64,000 bases of DNA, taken from the NCBI RefSeq assembly GCF_019264485.1, contig NZ_JAHVAA010000012.1, positions 1 to 64,000 on the forward strand, in the 5' to 3' direction. Source of the DNA: Sediminibacterium sp. (GTDB lineage Bacteria > Bacteroidota > Bacteroidia > Chitinophagales > Chitinophagaceae). This document shows, piece by piece, positions 9,009 through 19,152 of the stretch (its first letter is position 1; each line of letters starts with the position of its first letter). Both the position numbers and the translations under genes were made by a program. The notes below the pieces were generated by a model. The model was given only the letters and a program-made list of their open reading frames with translations, was not told where the DNA came from and searched no databases.

Positions 9009-9652
9009 TAGGTGCTGCTTTTTTTGCTGACGCGATAAATAATATAAGTAAAAAAGAAGGCCGCGAGTACATCAATCGTATAATGTACATGTTGTACCAA
9101 TACCAGAATACCTACCGCAATGGTGGCGATGAATGCAAGGTATTTATCCGTTTTTTTGGTCAAACAAAGACACATCAGGAACATATTGGAGGTATGGCCT
9201 GAAAAAAACAGGTCTTTGGTCATAAACTTATCCTTGCCTCCATAAACCATACTGGTCAGCGGGTCATTTAACCTGATCAGTCCATCTGGTGGATCAAGTG
9301 GTACCATGGTAATGCTTACCATTCTGGCTATACATAAAAGTGTAAAGGAGGATAGCATAAGCAGGGCAAAACCCGGGTTCTGGATCATGCGAACGATTAC
9401 CAGACCGCTGATCGTCCAGATGATCAGGAAGGTGGGAAGGGAAACATCCACTGCCGGAATGGCTTGCAAAATAAGGTCGTGCAGGTATGCGCCTTCTCTT
9501 TTTTCGATGTAATGAAAAAATGAGGGTAATGAAAAAACGAGGATAATCAATACAACAGCACTGGTGATGATTTTTCTTCTGAAAACAAGGTTTCCCCATG
9601 CTTCCTGCCAGTCTGATTGATATGTTAGCTGCTTCCGCGCTTTTTCCTGCAT
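9005..9652 (-). CDS. PAP2-like / sphingomyelin synthase-related membrane phosphatase
   Basis: 215 residues with about five to six membrane segments. The PAP2_C-type catalytic signature is visible as FFSGHTSNMF and HVHYTIDVLAAF, giving the Ser-Gly-His-Thr and His...Asp residues used by lipid phosphate phosphatases and sphingomyelin synthases. Likely substrate: a lipid phosphate or phospholipid headgroup at the inner membrane. Bacteroidota make sphingolipids and an alpha-oxoamine synthase is encoded at about 26 kb, but linkage between the two is inference. The gene overlaps the end of the convergent barrel gene by 4 bp. Confidence 0.75.
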   Translation of the reverse strand: MQEKARKQLTYQSDWQEAWGNLVFRRKIITSAVVLIILVFSLPSFFHYIEKREGAYLHDLILQAIPAVDVSLPTFLIIWTISGLVIVRMIQNPGFALLMLSSFTLLCIARMVSITMVPLDPPDGLIRLNDPLTSMVYGGKDKFMTKDLFFSGHTSNMFLMCLCLTKKTDKYLAFIATIAVGILVLVQHVHYTIDVLAAFFFTYIIYRVSKKSSTY

Positions 9653-9660
9653 CCGGCAAA

Positions 9661-9699
9661 TATAAAACCTCCGTTTTATTTAGAAACGGAGGTTTTATA
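9661..9699 (-). terminator. Terminator after nagB
   Basis: Perfect 16-bp inverted repeat (TATAAAACCTCCGTTT, loop TATTTAG) 18 bp past the nagB stop, with the T run inside the distal stem. It also lies 9 bp before the start of the PAP2 gene and so insulates the two. Confidence 0.8.
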
Positions 9700-9716
9700 A
9701 CAACGGTAATCTGTTA

Positions 9717-11624
9717 TTAATAATGCCAGCGAACAAACGCTTCCATGGCCGCATATTTGGTCATGCCCAAAGCCGCATAAAGATTGGCTGTATTGGCATT
9801 CCGGTCTTCTGCCCGCTGCCAGAACTCACGACTGTCGCTACCCTGAAAGGGTACCATATCTTTTTGTGACTGATGGATAAAAATGCCAAAACGTTTTTTC
9901 ATTACCTGGTCCGGACTCATGGGTATTGCCATTTCAATTTCAGCAATATCCCATTCCTGCCATGCGCCTTTGTACAACCAAACCCAGCAATCCTTGATCC
10001 AACTGTCGCCCGCAGCTTTAATGCGGCGAAGGCTTTCAAAAATAATATCCAGACATACTTTATGTGTACCATGAGGATCGGCCAGGTCACCCGCACAGTA
10101 AATCTGCTGTGGCTGCAGTTTACGTAACAGGGCCATGGTGATTTCGATATCTTTCTCACTCATCGGATTTTTTTCAACGGTACCTGTTTCATAAAAGGGC
10201 AGGTTCATAAAATGACAACGATCTTCAGTGAGGCCTACATACCTGCAGGTAGCTTTTGCTTCGCATCGACGGATCAGTCCTTTAATGGCCCTGATTTCGC
10301 CGGTATCGCGCTGGTTCTTCTGTTTGCCCGAGATAAAACTACGGGCAGCCTGAAGAATATCCTGACTCTTTTTATTGTCAATACCAAACATGTCTTCAAA
10401 ACCCACGGCGAAATCAATAAAGCGTGTTACAAATTCATCGGTAACAGCAATATTACCACTGGTTTGGTAGGCCACATGTACTTCATGTCCCTGATCGTGT
10501 AAACGCATGAATGTACCACCCATGCTGATGATATCATCATCGGGGTGAGGAGAGAAGATCAGGCATTTTTTTGGGTATGGACTACTTCTTTCAGGGTGTG
10601 CCGGTATTACGGCATTGGCTTTACCACCCGGCCAGCCCGTGAGACTGTCTCTCAGCATATAAAATACCTGGAGATTAATTTCATATACTTCACCTTTTTC
10701 AACTATCAGGTCGGAAAGACCGTTCTCGTTATAATCGAGTTCTGTTAAACTTAAAATAGATTTATTGAGCTTCAATGCAAGGTTGATCACCGCTCGTTTA
10801 ATCATTTTCGGAGTCCATTCGCATTCTCCGGTAAGCCATGGTGATTTGATGCGTGTGAGTTCTGAAGAAGCGGCTTCATCAATGATGAAAGTACAATCGT
10901 TATGCTGTTGAAGGATGCTTGCAGGTACCTGTTCGGTTACATCGCCTTCAACAGATCTTGCAATGATTTTTCCTTTCATGCCCCAACCCATTAACAGGAT
11001 ACGTCTGGCTTTCAGGATAACGCTGATACCCATGGTTACGGCCAAACGCGGTACTTTGGATATATTCTGAAACTCATAGGCATTTGCAATTCTCGTTGTA
11101 TTATCGAGATTCACCAGCCTTGTTTTTGAATGAATGCTGGAACCGGGTTCATTAAAACCAATATGTCCGTTTTTACCTATACCGAGTACCTGCAAATCAA
11201 TACCACCCAGCTCCTCAATTAACTCATCATAAGCTGCACAATGTTTTTTGATGTCTTCTTTTGACCATTGTCCGCTTGGGATATGGATATTTTTTGGATC
11301 AATATCTACATGGTCAAACAGGTGACGATGCATAAAGCTCCAGTAACTCTGAAATGCCTCTTTTTCAATGGGGTAATATTCGTCGAGGTTAAAGCTGATA
11401 ACATTCGAAAAACTCAATCCCTCTTCCCGGTGTAAACGCACCAGTTCGGCATACATACTAATAGGTGTAGAGCCGGTAGCCAGACCCAATATGCATTGTT
11501 CGCCCCTTTGTTGTTTTTCACGGATTAATGCAGCAATTTCCTGTGCCACATATTTTGATCCATCCTTTGAACTAGGATAAATTTTAACCGGAATCTTCTC
11601 AAAAGAATCGACCATATTTGACAT
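9717..11624 (-). CDS. nagB: Glucosamine-6-phosphate deaminase fused to a PIG-L/LmbE deacetylase-like domain
   Basis: 635 residues. The N-terminal ~270 residues are a NagB isomerase/deaminase (GlcN6P to Fru6P + NH3): LATGSTP phosphate loop, NLDEYY, and GIGKNGHIGFNEPGSS with the catalytic His and Glu. The C-terminal half (from about residue 375) is a PIG-L/LmbE-type Zn-dependent domain: SPHPDDDIISMGG and DPHGTHK hold the metal ligands. This two-domain form recurs in Bacteroidota; the deacetylase may act on an N-acetylglucosaminyl substrate so that both steps occur on one chain, which is inference. It is probably monocistronic, with a hairpin terminator. Confidence 0.93.
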   Translation of the reverse strand: MSNMVDSFEKIPVKIYPSSKDGSKYVAQEIAALIREKQQRGEQCILGLATGSTPISMYAELVRLHREEGLSFSNVISFNLDEYYPIEKEAFQSYWSFMHRHLFDHVDIDPKNIHIPSGQWSKEDIKKHCAAYDELIEELGGIDLQVLGIGKNGHIGFNEPGSSIHSKTRLVNLDNTTRIANAYEFQNISKVPRLAVTMGISVILKARRILLMGWGMKGKIIARSVEGDVTEQVPASILQQHNDCTFIIDEAASSELTRIKSPWLTGECEWTPKMIKRAVINLALKLNKSILSLTELDYNENGLSDLIVEKGEVYEINLQVFYMLRDSLTGWPGGKANAVIPAHPERSSPYPKKCLIFSPHPDDDIISMGGTFMRLHDQGHEVHVAYQTSGNIAVTDEFVTRFIDFAVGFEDMFGIDNKKSQDILQAARSFISGKQKNQRDTGEIRAIKGLIRRCEAKATCRYVGLTEDRCHFMNLPFYETGTVEKNPMSEKDIEITMALLRKLQPQQIYCAGDLADPHGTHKVCLDIIFESLRRIKAAGDSWIKDCWVWLYKGAWQEWDIAEIEMAIPMSPDQVMKKRFGIFIHQSQKDMVPFQGSDSREFWQRAEDRNANTANLYAALGMTKYAAMEAFVRWHY

Positions 11625-11812
11625 TGATTTAGGTTTTACGAAAATACAGCGATTATTTCAAAAAACGCAAAAACCTGCAGTATATAACCTTAAAATAACT
11701 ATTATGAGCTATTTTATCAGTGAATATTGCAATATTCCGCATGTATTTCAAGTGAACAATTTGGTGCTGATCCACCTGTAAACGAAACAGTTGAATCAAT
11801 AAACAATATAAA

Positions 11813-11838
11813 AAAAGATTCCCAAGCGGGAATCTTTT
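11813..11838 (-). terminator. Terminator after pyk
   Basis: An 11-bp perfect stem AAAAGATTCCC / GGGAATCTTTT with loop AAGC, 25 bp past the pyk stop. The rest of the 11625-11862 interval shows no gene I can support; a 63-codon open frame there has no recognisable features. Confidence 0.85.
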
Positions 11839-11862
11839 CAACAAGGTAAATTATGTTTTAAA

Positions 11863-13353
11863 CTATACTACTTTGGTCAGCTTGATAATATTGGTAGGTA
11901 AATGCTGATCAACCGGAGTTGACCCTGTATTTACTACTACATCGCCAGGCTGAAGAAAGCCTCTTTCTTTCAGAATATTAATCTGGTCGAAAATGATATC
12001 ATCGAGACTATCTTCTTCTGCATAATGAAAGGCACGCACACCCCAACTCAGGCTTAACTGGTTTACCAGCGATTTTTCTTTGGTAAAAATATAGAGTGGG
12101 GAAGAAGGGCGGTAACTACTGAGCATAAATGCCGTATAACCACTTTGTGTCATTCCAACAAGCGCCTGTGCCGATACATCTTCCGATATTTTACAGGCAT
12201 TATAACAGATGGCATCGCTATGAAAAGATGGAGAGTGTGGTTGTGGTTTCAGGTCTTCGGAACGGTTGTAACGATATTCTTTTTTCTCTACTTCGAGGAT
12301 TATTTTACGCATGGTTTCCACTACCAAAGCCGGATGGTTGCCTGCAGCGGTTTCACCACTCAGCATTACAGCATCGGCGCCTTCCAATACAGCATTGGCT
12401 ACATCCGTAATTTCGCTTCTGTTTGGTTTAACCCTGTCGATCATGCTTTCCATCATCTGCGTTGCCACAATAACGGGCTTGGCGCGGTGGATACATTTAC
12501 GGATGAGTTCTTTCTGAATCAGTGGTATCTGTTCAACCGGTAATTCAACGCCCAGGTCGCCACGTGCTACCATGATCGCATCACTTTCAATGATGATGTC
12601 ACGAATATTAACCAGTGCCTCAGGTTTTTCGATTTTTGCAATGATTTTGGTCTTGCTTTTCTTTTCTGTGAGTTTGCTTCTGAGTATCACAATATCTTTT
12701 ACACTACGCACAAAACTTAATGCTACCCAATCGAGCTGTTGCTCGATAATAAATTCAAGATCAATCAGGTCTTTTTCGGTTAATGCGGGTAAGGATATTT
12801 TGGTATCAGGTAAGTTGATGCCTTTCTTTGATGATAATATACCACCCAGTGTTACTACTACTTTTACATCACCATTCTTTTCAATGCTCACTACTTTTAC
12901 TTCTATCTTACCATCATCAATCATGATGATGTTTCCAATGGTAACATCGCCCGCAAGATTGGGATAGGAAACATAAATTTTTTCAAGGGTTCCAATACAT
13001 TTTTCATTGGTAAATGTGAGGATATCACCCACTTTTACATCAAGTGCATTGTTCTCAATTTCACCTACCCTCAGTTTAGGTCCTTGCAGGTCGCCGAGGA
13101 TGGAAATATTATAAGGCTGTGTTTTATTGATATTGCGGATATGCTCAATAATACGTTGCTTGTCTTCATGGCTTCCATGAGAAAAATTGAGCCTGAATAC
13201 ATTTACACCGGCTTTCACCAATGCCAATAATTGCTCATAGCTGTCGCAGGCTGGACCTACTGTAGCAACAATTTTGGTTTTATGATTCACATGTTCCAGG
13301 CCCGCTTGCTTGTCCATGTTCTTGTGAAGGTACTTGTCTAAGTTCTTTGACAT
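11863..13353 (-). CDS. pyk: Pyruvate kinase
   Basis: 496 residues. Catalyses phosphoenolpyruvate + ADP to pyruvate + ATP, the last step of glycolysis, in the cytosol. Visible signatures are VGPACDS, FRLNFSHGSHEDK, IAKIEKPEA (catalytic Lys), VARGDLGVELP and the ATQMMESMI segment, followed by the C-terminal allosteric domain ending VVNTGSTPVDQHLPTN. A short N-terminal extension of about 20 residues precedes the TKIVATVGPA core. It lies 57 bp downstream of pfkA on the same strand and probably shares its transcript, coupling the two committed glycolytic enzymes. Confidence 0.97.
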   Translation of the reverse strand: MSKNLDKYLHKNMDKQAGLEHVNHKTKIVATVGPACDSYEQLLALVKAGVNVFRLNFSHGSHEDKQRIIEHIRNINKTQPYNISILGDLQGPKLRVGEIENNALDVKVGDILTFTNEKCIGTLEKIYVSYPNLAGDVTIGNIIMIDDGKIEVKVVSIEKNGDVKVVVTLGGILSSKKGINLPDTKISLPALTEKDLIDLEFIIEQQLDWVALSFVRSVKDIVILRSKLTEKKSKTKIIAKIEKPEALVNIRDIIIESDAIMVARGDLGVELPVEQIPLIQKELIRKCIHRAKPVIVATQMMESMIDRVKPNRSEITDVANAVLEGADAVMLSGETAAGNHPALVVETMRKIILEVEKKEYRYNRSEDLKPQPHSPSFHSDAICYNACKISEDVSAQALVGMTQSGYTAFMLSSYRPSSPLYIFTKEKSLVNQLSLSWGVRAFHYAEEDSLDDIIFDQINILKERGFLQPGDVVVNTGSTPVDQHLPTNIIKLTKVV

Positions 13354-13410
13354 TGTGAAGGGTATGTTTATTGGTTTATGATCCGGTAGCTGAATGTGTG
13401 TTTACACATA

Positions 13411-14397
13411 TCAACTTGCTAATATTTTGACGATTTTGAACCAGTCTTCTGAAATTTTCTGTTTGGCCTTGATGGCATTATTGAGTGGTATATAATTCAT
13501 TTTATTATTCAGTATACCCACCATAACGTTATAACGGCCGGTTAACAGGCATTCAACAGCATGATAACCCATTCTGCTGGCGATTAAACGGTCAAGACAG
13601 GTAGGAGAGCCGCCTCTTTGAATATGGCCAAGTATACAAACCCTGGTATCGGCATTGGGTAATCTTTTTTTGATGATGGCAGCTATTTCATTACCACCGC
13701 CGAATTCATCACCTTCTGCCACAACGATCAGGTTTACGAGTTTTCTTCTTTTTTCTTTTTCAGTAAGAGAAGCGATGAGTTCTTCTATATCGGTTTTGGT
13801 TTCCGGTATCAGTATATTTTCTGCACCGGTAGCGATACCACTGTGCAAAGCAATATAACCTGCATCGCGGCCCATTACCTCTACAATAAATAAACGATCA
13901 TGCGCATCGGCAGTATCACGAATTTTATCAATGGCTTCTACCGCAGTATTCACAGCGGTATCAAAACCAATGGTGAAATCGCTTCCTGCAATGTCTTTAT
14001 CGATGGTACCTGGTAAGCCGATACAGGGTATATCGAATTCATTACTGAATTTCTGGGCACCCCTGAAGCTGCCATCACCACCAATGATAACCAGTCCATC
14101 AATACCTCTTTTACTAAGGTTTTGGTAAGCTTTGGCCCGGCCTTCGGGTTCGAAAAATTCTTTGCTCCGGGCTGTTTTAAGGATGGTTCCACCCCTTTGA
14201 ATAATATTGGCAACAGAACGTGAGTCCATTCTGAAAATATCGTCCTCTATCATGCCGCTATATCCACGCATGATACCATATACTTCCAAACCATGATAAA
14301 TTCCCGTTCTTACAACAGCTCTTACGGCGGCATTCATACCCGGAGAATCTCCACCGGATGTGAGTACGCCTATTTTAGTTACTTTTTTTTCAGACAT
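13411..14397 (-). CDS. pfkA: ATP-dependent 6-phosphofructokinase
   Basis: 328 residues from the ATG at 14397 (MSEKKVTKIGVLTSGGDSPG), the usual PfkA length; the open frame further upstream adds 21 residues unlike the family. Phosphorylates fructose 6-phosphate. GGDSPGMNAA and GGDGSFRGA form the ATP site, and PGTIDKDI carries the catalytic Asp of the ATP-PFK type. It is the first gene of a probable pfkA-pyk operon, divergent from the reductase gene at 14540. Confidence 0.96.
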   Translation of the reverse strand: MSEKKVTKIGVLTSGGDSPGMNAAVRAVVRTGIYHGLEVYGIMRGYSGMIEDDIFRMDSRSVANIIQRGGTILKTARSKEFFEPEGRAKAYQNLSKRGIDGLVIIGGDGSFRGAQKFSNEFDIPCIGLPGTIDKDIAGSDFTIGFDTAVNTAVEAIDKIRDTADAHDRLFIVEVMGRDAGYIALHSGIATGAENILIPETKTDIEELIASLTEKEKRRKLVNLIVVAEGDEFGGGNEIAAIIKKRLPNADTRVCILGHIQRGGSPTCLDRLIASRMGYHAVECLLTGRYNVMVGILNNKMNYIPLNNAIKAKQKISEDWFKIVKILAS

Positions 14398-14539
14398 TTC
14401 TTTTGGCAGTTCTTCTTTCTTTATGCAATAGGTATTTAGGTATAACAGTATGTGTATCAACTACACGGAGTTTCAAAAATAAGCAATTGGGTTCAATTGC
14501 CAATAGTGTCATCTGATTACATTTTAGTAAACTTGCTGC

Positions 14540-15421
14540 ATGAAAATTATCGTAACAGGTGCTAACGGCTTTACAGGCCAGCATTTATGTATAACACTTG
14601 CCAATAAAGGATTTGAAGTACATGCACTTGGACGTGGCCCGCAAAGGATTGCTGTTCATAATCAGCTTACTTATCATAATGTTGAACTAACAAGTGTTCG
14701 TTCTGTTTTGCGTGTGTTTGACTCGGTAGCGCCGGATGTGGTGATCCATACAGCTGCCATGAGTAAACCGGATGAATGTGATCGAAACCGTGATGCCTGT
14801 TTACAAAACAATGTAGAAGTAACCAGGTATTTGCTGGAAGCCAGCCGTTATTTTCCGGTACATTTTATTCACTTATCGACCGATTTTATTTTTGGTGAAA
14901 ACGGACCACATAGCGAATATGATGAACCAGAGCCATTGAATTTTTATGGTGAAAGTAAACTGATGGCAGAAAAACTGGTGCAGGAAGCAGGGGTGGTTAA
15001 CACCATTGTAAGACCAGTATTTATTTATGGACCTGTTTGGGAAGGTCAGCGCCCAAGTTTTATTCACTGGGTGAAAAATAAACTGACTGCGGGTGAATCC
15101 ATTAAAGTAGTAACCGATCAGCAACGAACACCTACTTATGTGTATGATCTTTGTAATGGAATTGAACAGATATTGATGTTTAAAAAAGAAGGTGTCTATC
15201 ATCTGGCAGGAAAAAATATTCTCTCACCTTATGAGATGGCTGTTACTGTTGCGAAACTTGTTGGTCTCGATGCTAAACTCATCATTCCCGTTACATCAGC
15301 AGAATTTCCGGAGCCTGTGCAAAGAGCAAAAAAATCAGGCCTCAGAATTGATAAAGCAATGGCCGAACTTGATTATGCTCCTCATGGTTTTGAAGAAGCA
15401 GTTCGTTTAAGTTTACTATAA
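14540..15421 (+). CDS. NAD-dependent epimerase / dTDP-4-dehydrorhamnose reductase-like SDR
   Basis: 293 residues of the extended SDR (RmlD substrate-binding) type. The GANGFTGQ nucleotide-binding loop is at residues 7-14, then HTAAMSKPDECD, LSTDFIFGE and the catalytic YGESK. The sequence is closest in character to RmlD-like sugar-nucleotide reductases, but the window has no rml cluster, so the substrate is open. It stands alone between pfkA (divergent) and a lysoplasmalogenase gene, separated from the latter by a large imperfect inverted repeat. Confidence 0.82.
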   Translation: MKIIVTGANGFTGQHLCITLANKGFEVHALGRGPQRIAVHNQLTYHNVELTSVRSVLRVFDSVAPDVVIHTAAMSKPDECDRNRDACLQNNVEVTRYLLEASRYFPVHFIHLSTDFIFGENGPHSEYDEPEPLNFYGESKLMAEKLVQEAGVVNTIVRPVFIYGPVWEGQRPSFIHWVKNKLTAGESIKVVTDQQRTPTYVYDLCNGIEQILMFKKEGVYHLAGKNILSPYEMAVTVAKLVGLDAKLIIPVTSAEFPEPVQRAKKSGLRIDKAMAELDYAPHGFEEAVRLSLL

Positions 15422-15425
15422 TTTT

Positions 15426-15517
15426 CTCTGCGAAAACGCTGCTATCTCTCGTTCTCTGTGGTGAATCTACTCGAATACGCACCGCAGAGAACGAGAGAAC
15501 GCGGAGTTTTCGCAGAG
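15426..15517. repeat. 92-bp imperfect inverted repeat (CTCTGCG family)
   Basis: The outer arms CTCTGCGAAAAC (15426-15437) and GTTTTCGCAGAG (15506-15517) pair perfectly. The inner arms 15445-15463 and 15480-15498 (TCTCTCGTTCTCTGTGGTG against its complement) pair with one mismatch. It starts 4 bp after the preceding stop codon. A related single copy (CCCTGCGGTGAAT) occurs near 42873. Confidence 0.85.
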
Positions 15518-15559
15518 TTGTTACAAATAGATTGTTTTAATTTTAGATCAAATAAGCTT

Positions 15560-16255
15560 ATGAAGATTAAACAAATTCTACTGCCGGGTTTTCTTATCAT
15601 ACTTTTTGTACACTGTATTTGCATCTATGCAGCGCTTGATATATGGCGTTCTGTTACCAAATTATTGCTGGTGCCGGTGCTGATAACCTATTTGTTAAGT
15701 CAGCAGAAAGTGTTCAACTGGAGAATAAGACCGGTATATGGTTTGTTCTTTTCATTTCTTGGCGATGCTTTACTGATAGGAGAGGGTGCCAGTTTTTTTC
15801 TTTCCGGTATGATTGCTTTTGTATTAGCTCACCTGAATTACAGCTATTTTTTTCTGCAACTGCATCCGGTTAAAAAAGAAACGAAACAGGTCTTTGTTAT
15901 GTCGCTAATACTGATGCTACTATTTAGTTCTGCTGTTTACTATTTTCTTGATGGTTATCTTGGTAGTTACCAGGTACCTGTTTTATTTTATATGCTCTTT
16001 ATCAGCCTGATGGCTTCACTGGCCATTCATACGTTTACGCATAAGCCATTAAAATCCATAGCAGTTAAATATTTTATACCCGGTGCTGTTTTATTTGTTA
16101 TCAGTGATGCTATTCTTGCACTGAACCTGTTTCGTTTTCATGAAAAGGGTTTGGAAATAGCTGTAATGTTGACTTATGGATTTGCTCAATTCTTTTTGAC
16201 AAAAGGCTTTGAAAAAACGGATAAGTTGGATGTAATTCAAGGGTCTTTGGTATAG
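15560..16255 (+). CDS. Lysoplasmalogenase (YhhN/TMEM86 family)
   Basis: Start at 15560 (MKIKQILLPGF) gives 231 residues; the longer open frame begins inside the inverted repeat and is not credible. Eight or so membrane helices are visible. The family motifs F-S-F-L-G-D-A-L-L (residues about 65-73) and V-I-S-D-A-I-L-A-L-N near the C-terminus carry the conserved Asp residues. Family members hydrolyse the vinyl-ether bond of lysoplasmalogens in the inner membrane; in bacteria without plasmalogens the natural substrate is uncertain. It ends at a bidirectional terminator shared with groEL. Confidence 0.85.
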   Translation: MKIKQILLPGFLIILFVHCICIYAALDIWRSVTKLLLVPVLITYLLSQQKVFNWRIRPVYGLFFSFLGDALLIGEGASFFLSGMIAFVLAHLNYSYFFLQLHPVKKETKQVFVMSLILMLLFSSAVYYFLDGYLGSYQVPVLFYMLFISLMASLAIHTFTHKPLKSIAVKYFIPGAVLFVISDAILALNLFRFHEKGLEIAVMLTYGFAQFFLTKGFEKTDKLDVIQGSLV

Positions 16256-16306
16256 TACTTACCTAATAGTTGTAAATGCACCAGATCTGATAATGTTTGA
16301 TCAAAT

Positions 16307-16340
16307 AAAAATCCCCATTCAAATATGAACGGGGATTTTT
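16307..16340. terminator. Bidirectional terminator between lysoplasmalogenase and groEL
   Basis: Perfect 10-bp arms AAAAATCCCC / GGGGATTTTT with a 14-nt loop between two converging genes. A/T tracts on both sides suit both directions. Confidence 0.85.
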
Positions 16341-16376
16341 ATTATGTAAATCAGCTTAAGGCCGATTCGTTTTATT

Positions 16377-18150
<1,774 letters not shown>

Positions 18151-18432
18151 TTATACTATTGCCAGCAGATCGCTTTCGCGCATGATCAGGAGGTCTTGTC
18201 CTTCGATCTGGATTTCTGTACCGGCATATTTGCCATACAATACCGTATCGCCCACTTTTACGGTCATGGGCTCATCTTTTTTACCGGTACCGGCAGCCAG
18301 GATGGTTCCACGTTGTGGTTTTTCTTTTGCAGTGTCTGGGATGATAATTCCGCCGGCAGTTTTTTCTTCAGCAGCGGCCGGCTTAACAATTACTCTGTCG
18401 TGCAGAGGAGTAACGTTGAGTTTCTTAGCCAT
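18151..18432 (-). CDS. groS: Co-chaperonin GroES
   Basis: 93 residues. Caps the GroEL ring. Typical sequence: [20 protein letters not shown] mobile loop with [14 protein letters not shown], then [21 protein letters not shown] and the [11 protein letters not shown] end. First gene of groES-groEL. No CIRCE (HrcA) operator is visible upstream; instead a sigma-54-like -24/-12 element lies 47-62 bp before the ATG. The stop codon is directly followed by the word-repeat cluster. Confidence 0.98.
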   Translation of the reverse strand: MAKKLNVTPLHDRVIVKPAAAEEKTAGGIIIPDTAKEKPQRGTILAAGTGKKDEPMTVKVGDTVLYGKYAGTEIQIEGQDLLIMRESDLLAIV

Positions 18433-18478
18433 ACGTTATTGGTTTTAATTTATAAGGTTTAAAATCTGTTAGGCAGTC

Positions 18479-18494
18479 AGCGAGAATTGTGCCA
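18479..18494 (-). promoter_or_regulatory. Candidate sigma-54 (-24/-12) promoter of groESL
   Basis: On the minus strand TGGCACAATTCTCGCT matches TGGCAC-N5-TTGCW except for one base, with GG-N10-GC spacing exact. It predicts a transcript start about 36 nt before the groES ATG. No test of expression is possible here. Confidence 0.45.
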
Positions 18495-18503
18495 TCGGTG
18501 GTT

Positions 18504-18546
18504 AACAGGTCAAAATTTCAGTTTTCTTACCTGTTTTGGTCAAAAT
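18504..18546. promoter_or_regulatory. Paired repeats upstream of the groESL promoter
   Basis: GGTCAAAAT occurs twice, exactly 30 bp apart (18508-18516 and 18538-18546). AACAGGT (18504-18510) is inverted as ACCTGTT. The arrangement upstream of the -24 element suggests an operator or activator site. Inferred only. Confidence 0.4.
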
Positions 18547-18696
18547 CCTTCCCTACACTGTCAGAACGGGCGGCAAAGATGCAGGAAGTTTACGGTTCCG
18601 GTGTCAATTTTTCATTTCCGGTCTTTTCCAAAAATCTCGGCCCGGGTTCAATCCAAAGCTTTCCATTCGCCGTATATGTCATCAAAACGTCATAAA

Positions 18697-19116
18697 ATGA
18701 AACTGATCAAACGCATTGCAAAAGGAATATTGATCCTTGTTTTGGTACTGTTTGCCAGCCTTTTTATCTACGCCAACTGGAACAAACCCAGCCTCGGGGA
18801 GCGTGTTTATATGGAAAACCCTACCCAGATTGTGGTAATGAGTTTTCCTGACTCTTTTACAAACAAGGATTCTGCGGCCATCGATAACTATTTCCTTTCG
18901 CAAAAAGGGGTTTATTCCAATATAGTGAGCCTTAAAAGCCAGACCCTCTGTGTAACTATAGATCCCCGTGAAACCGACCGTTCAACAATACTGGCTTCAG
19001 CTCAAAAATTCAATGCTTCTATTGTAGAAAGGGAGCCATTGAGTGCGAAAGCTGAATGCCCGGTAAACCTGAATGCGTTCAGGAAAATTACCTATGCGCT
19101 GAATGTTCGTAAATAA
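18697..19116 (+). CDS. Membrane-anchored protein of unknown function, HMA-like C-terminal part
   Basis: About 139 residues from the ATG at 18697; an ATG at 18676 would add seven. A Lys-rich start and one membrane helix (KGILILVLVLFASLFIYANW) anchor a roughly 100-residue external part. That part has an alternating pattern (QIVVMSFPD, IDNYFLSQKGV, SLKSQTLCVTID, STILASAQKFNASIVE) reminiscent of the heavy-metal-associated ferredoxin-like fold, but the CxxC metal motif is absent. It lies 36 bp upstream of the haemoglobin lipoprotein and may be co-transcribed with it. I do not recognise a named family. Confidence 0.7.
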   Translation: MKLIKRIAKGILILVLVLFASLFIYANWNKPSLGERVYMENPTQIVVMSFPDSFTNKDSAAIDNYFLSQKGVYSNIVSLKSQTLCVTIDPRETDRSTILASAQKFNASIVEREPLSAKAECPVNLNAFRKITYALNVRK

Positions 19117-19152
19117 TTCATCATTTCATCACTAACCAAAAATCAATAAACA

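Noticed and set aside
11653..11844. A 63-codon open frame between nagB and pyk
   Set aside because: It runs through the pyk terminator hairpin and has no recognisable feature.
18433..18696. CIRCE element upstream of groES
   Set aside because: No TTAGCACTC-N9-GAGTGCTAA or near match was found in the interval.
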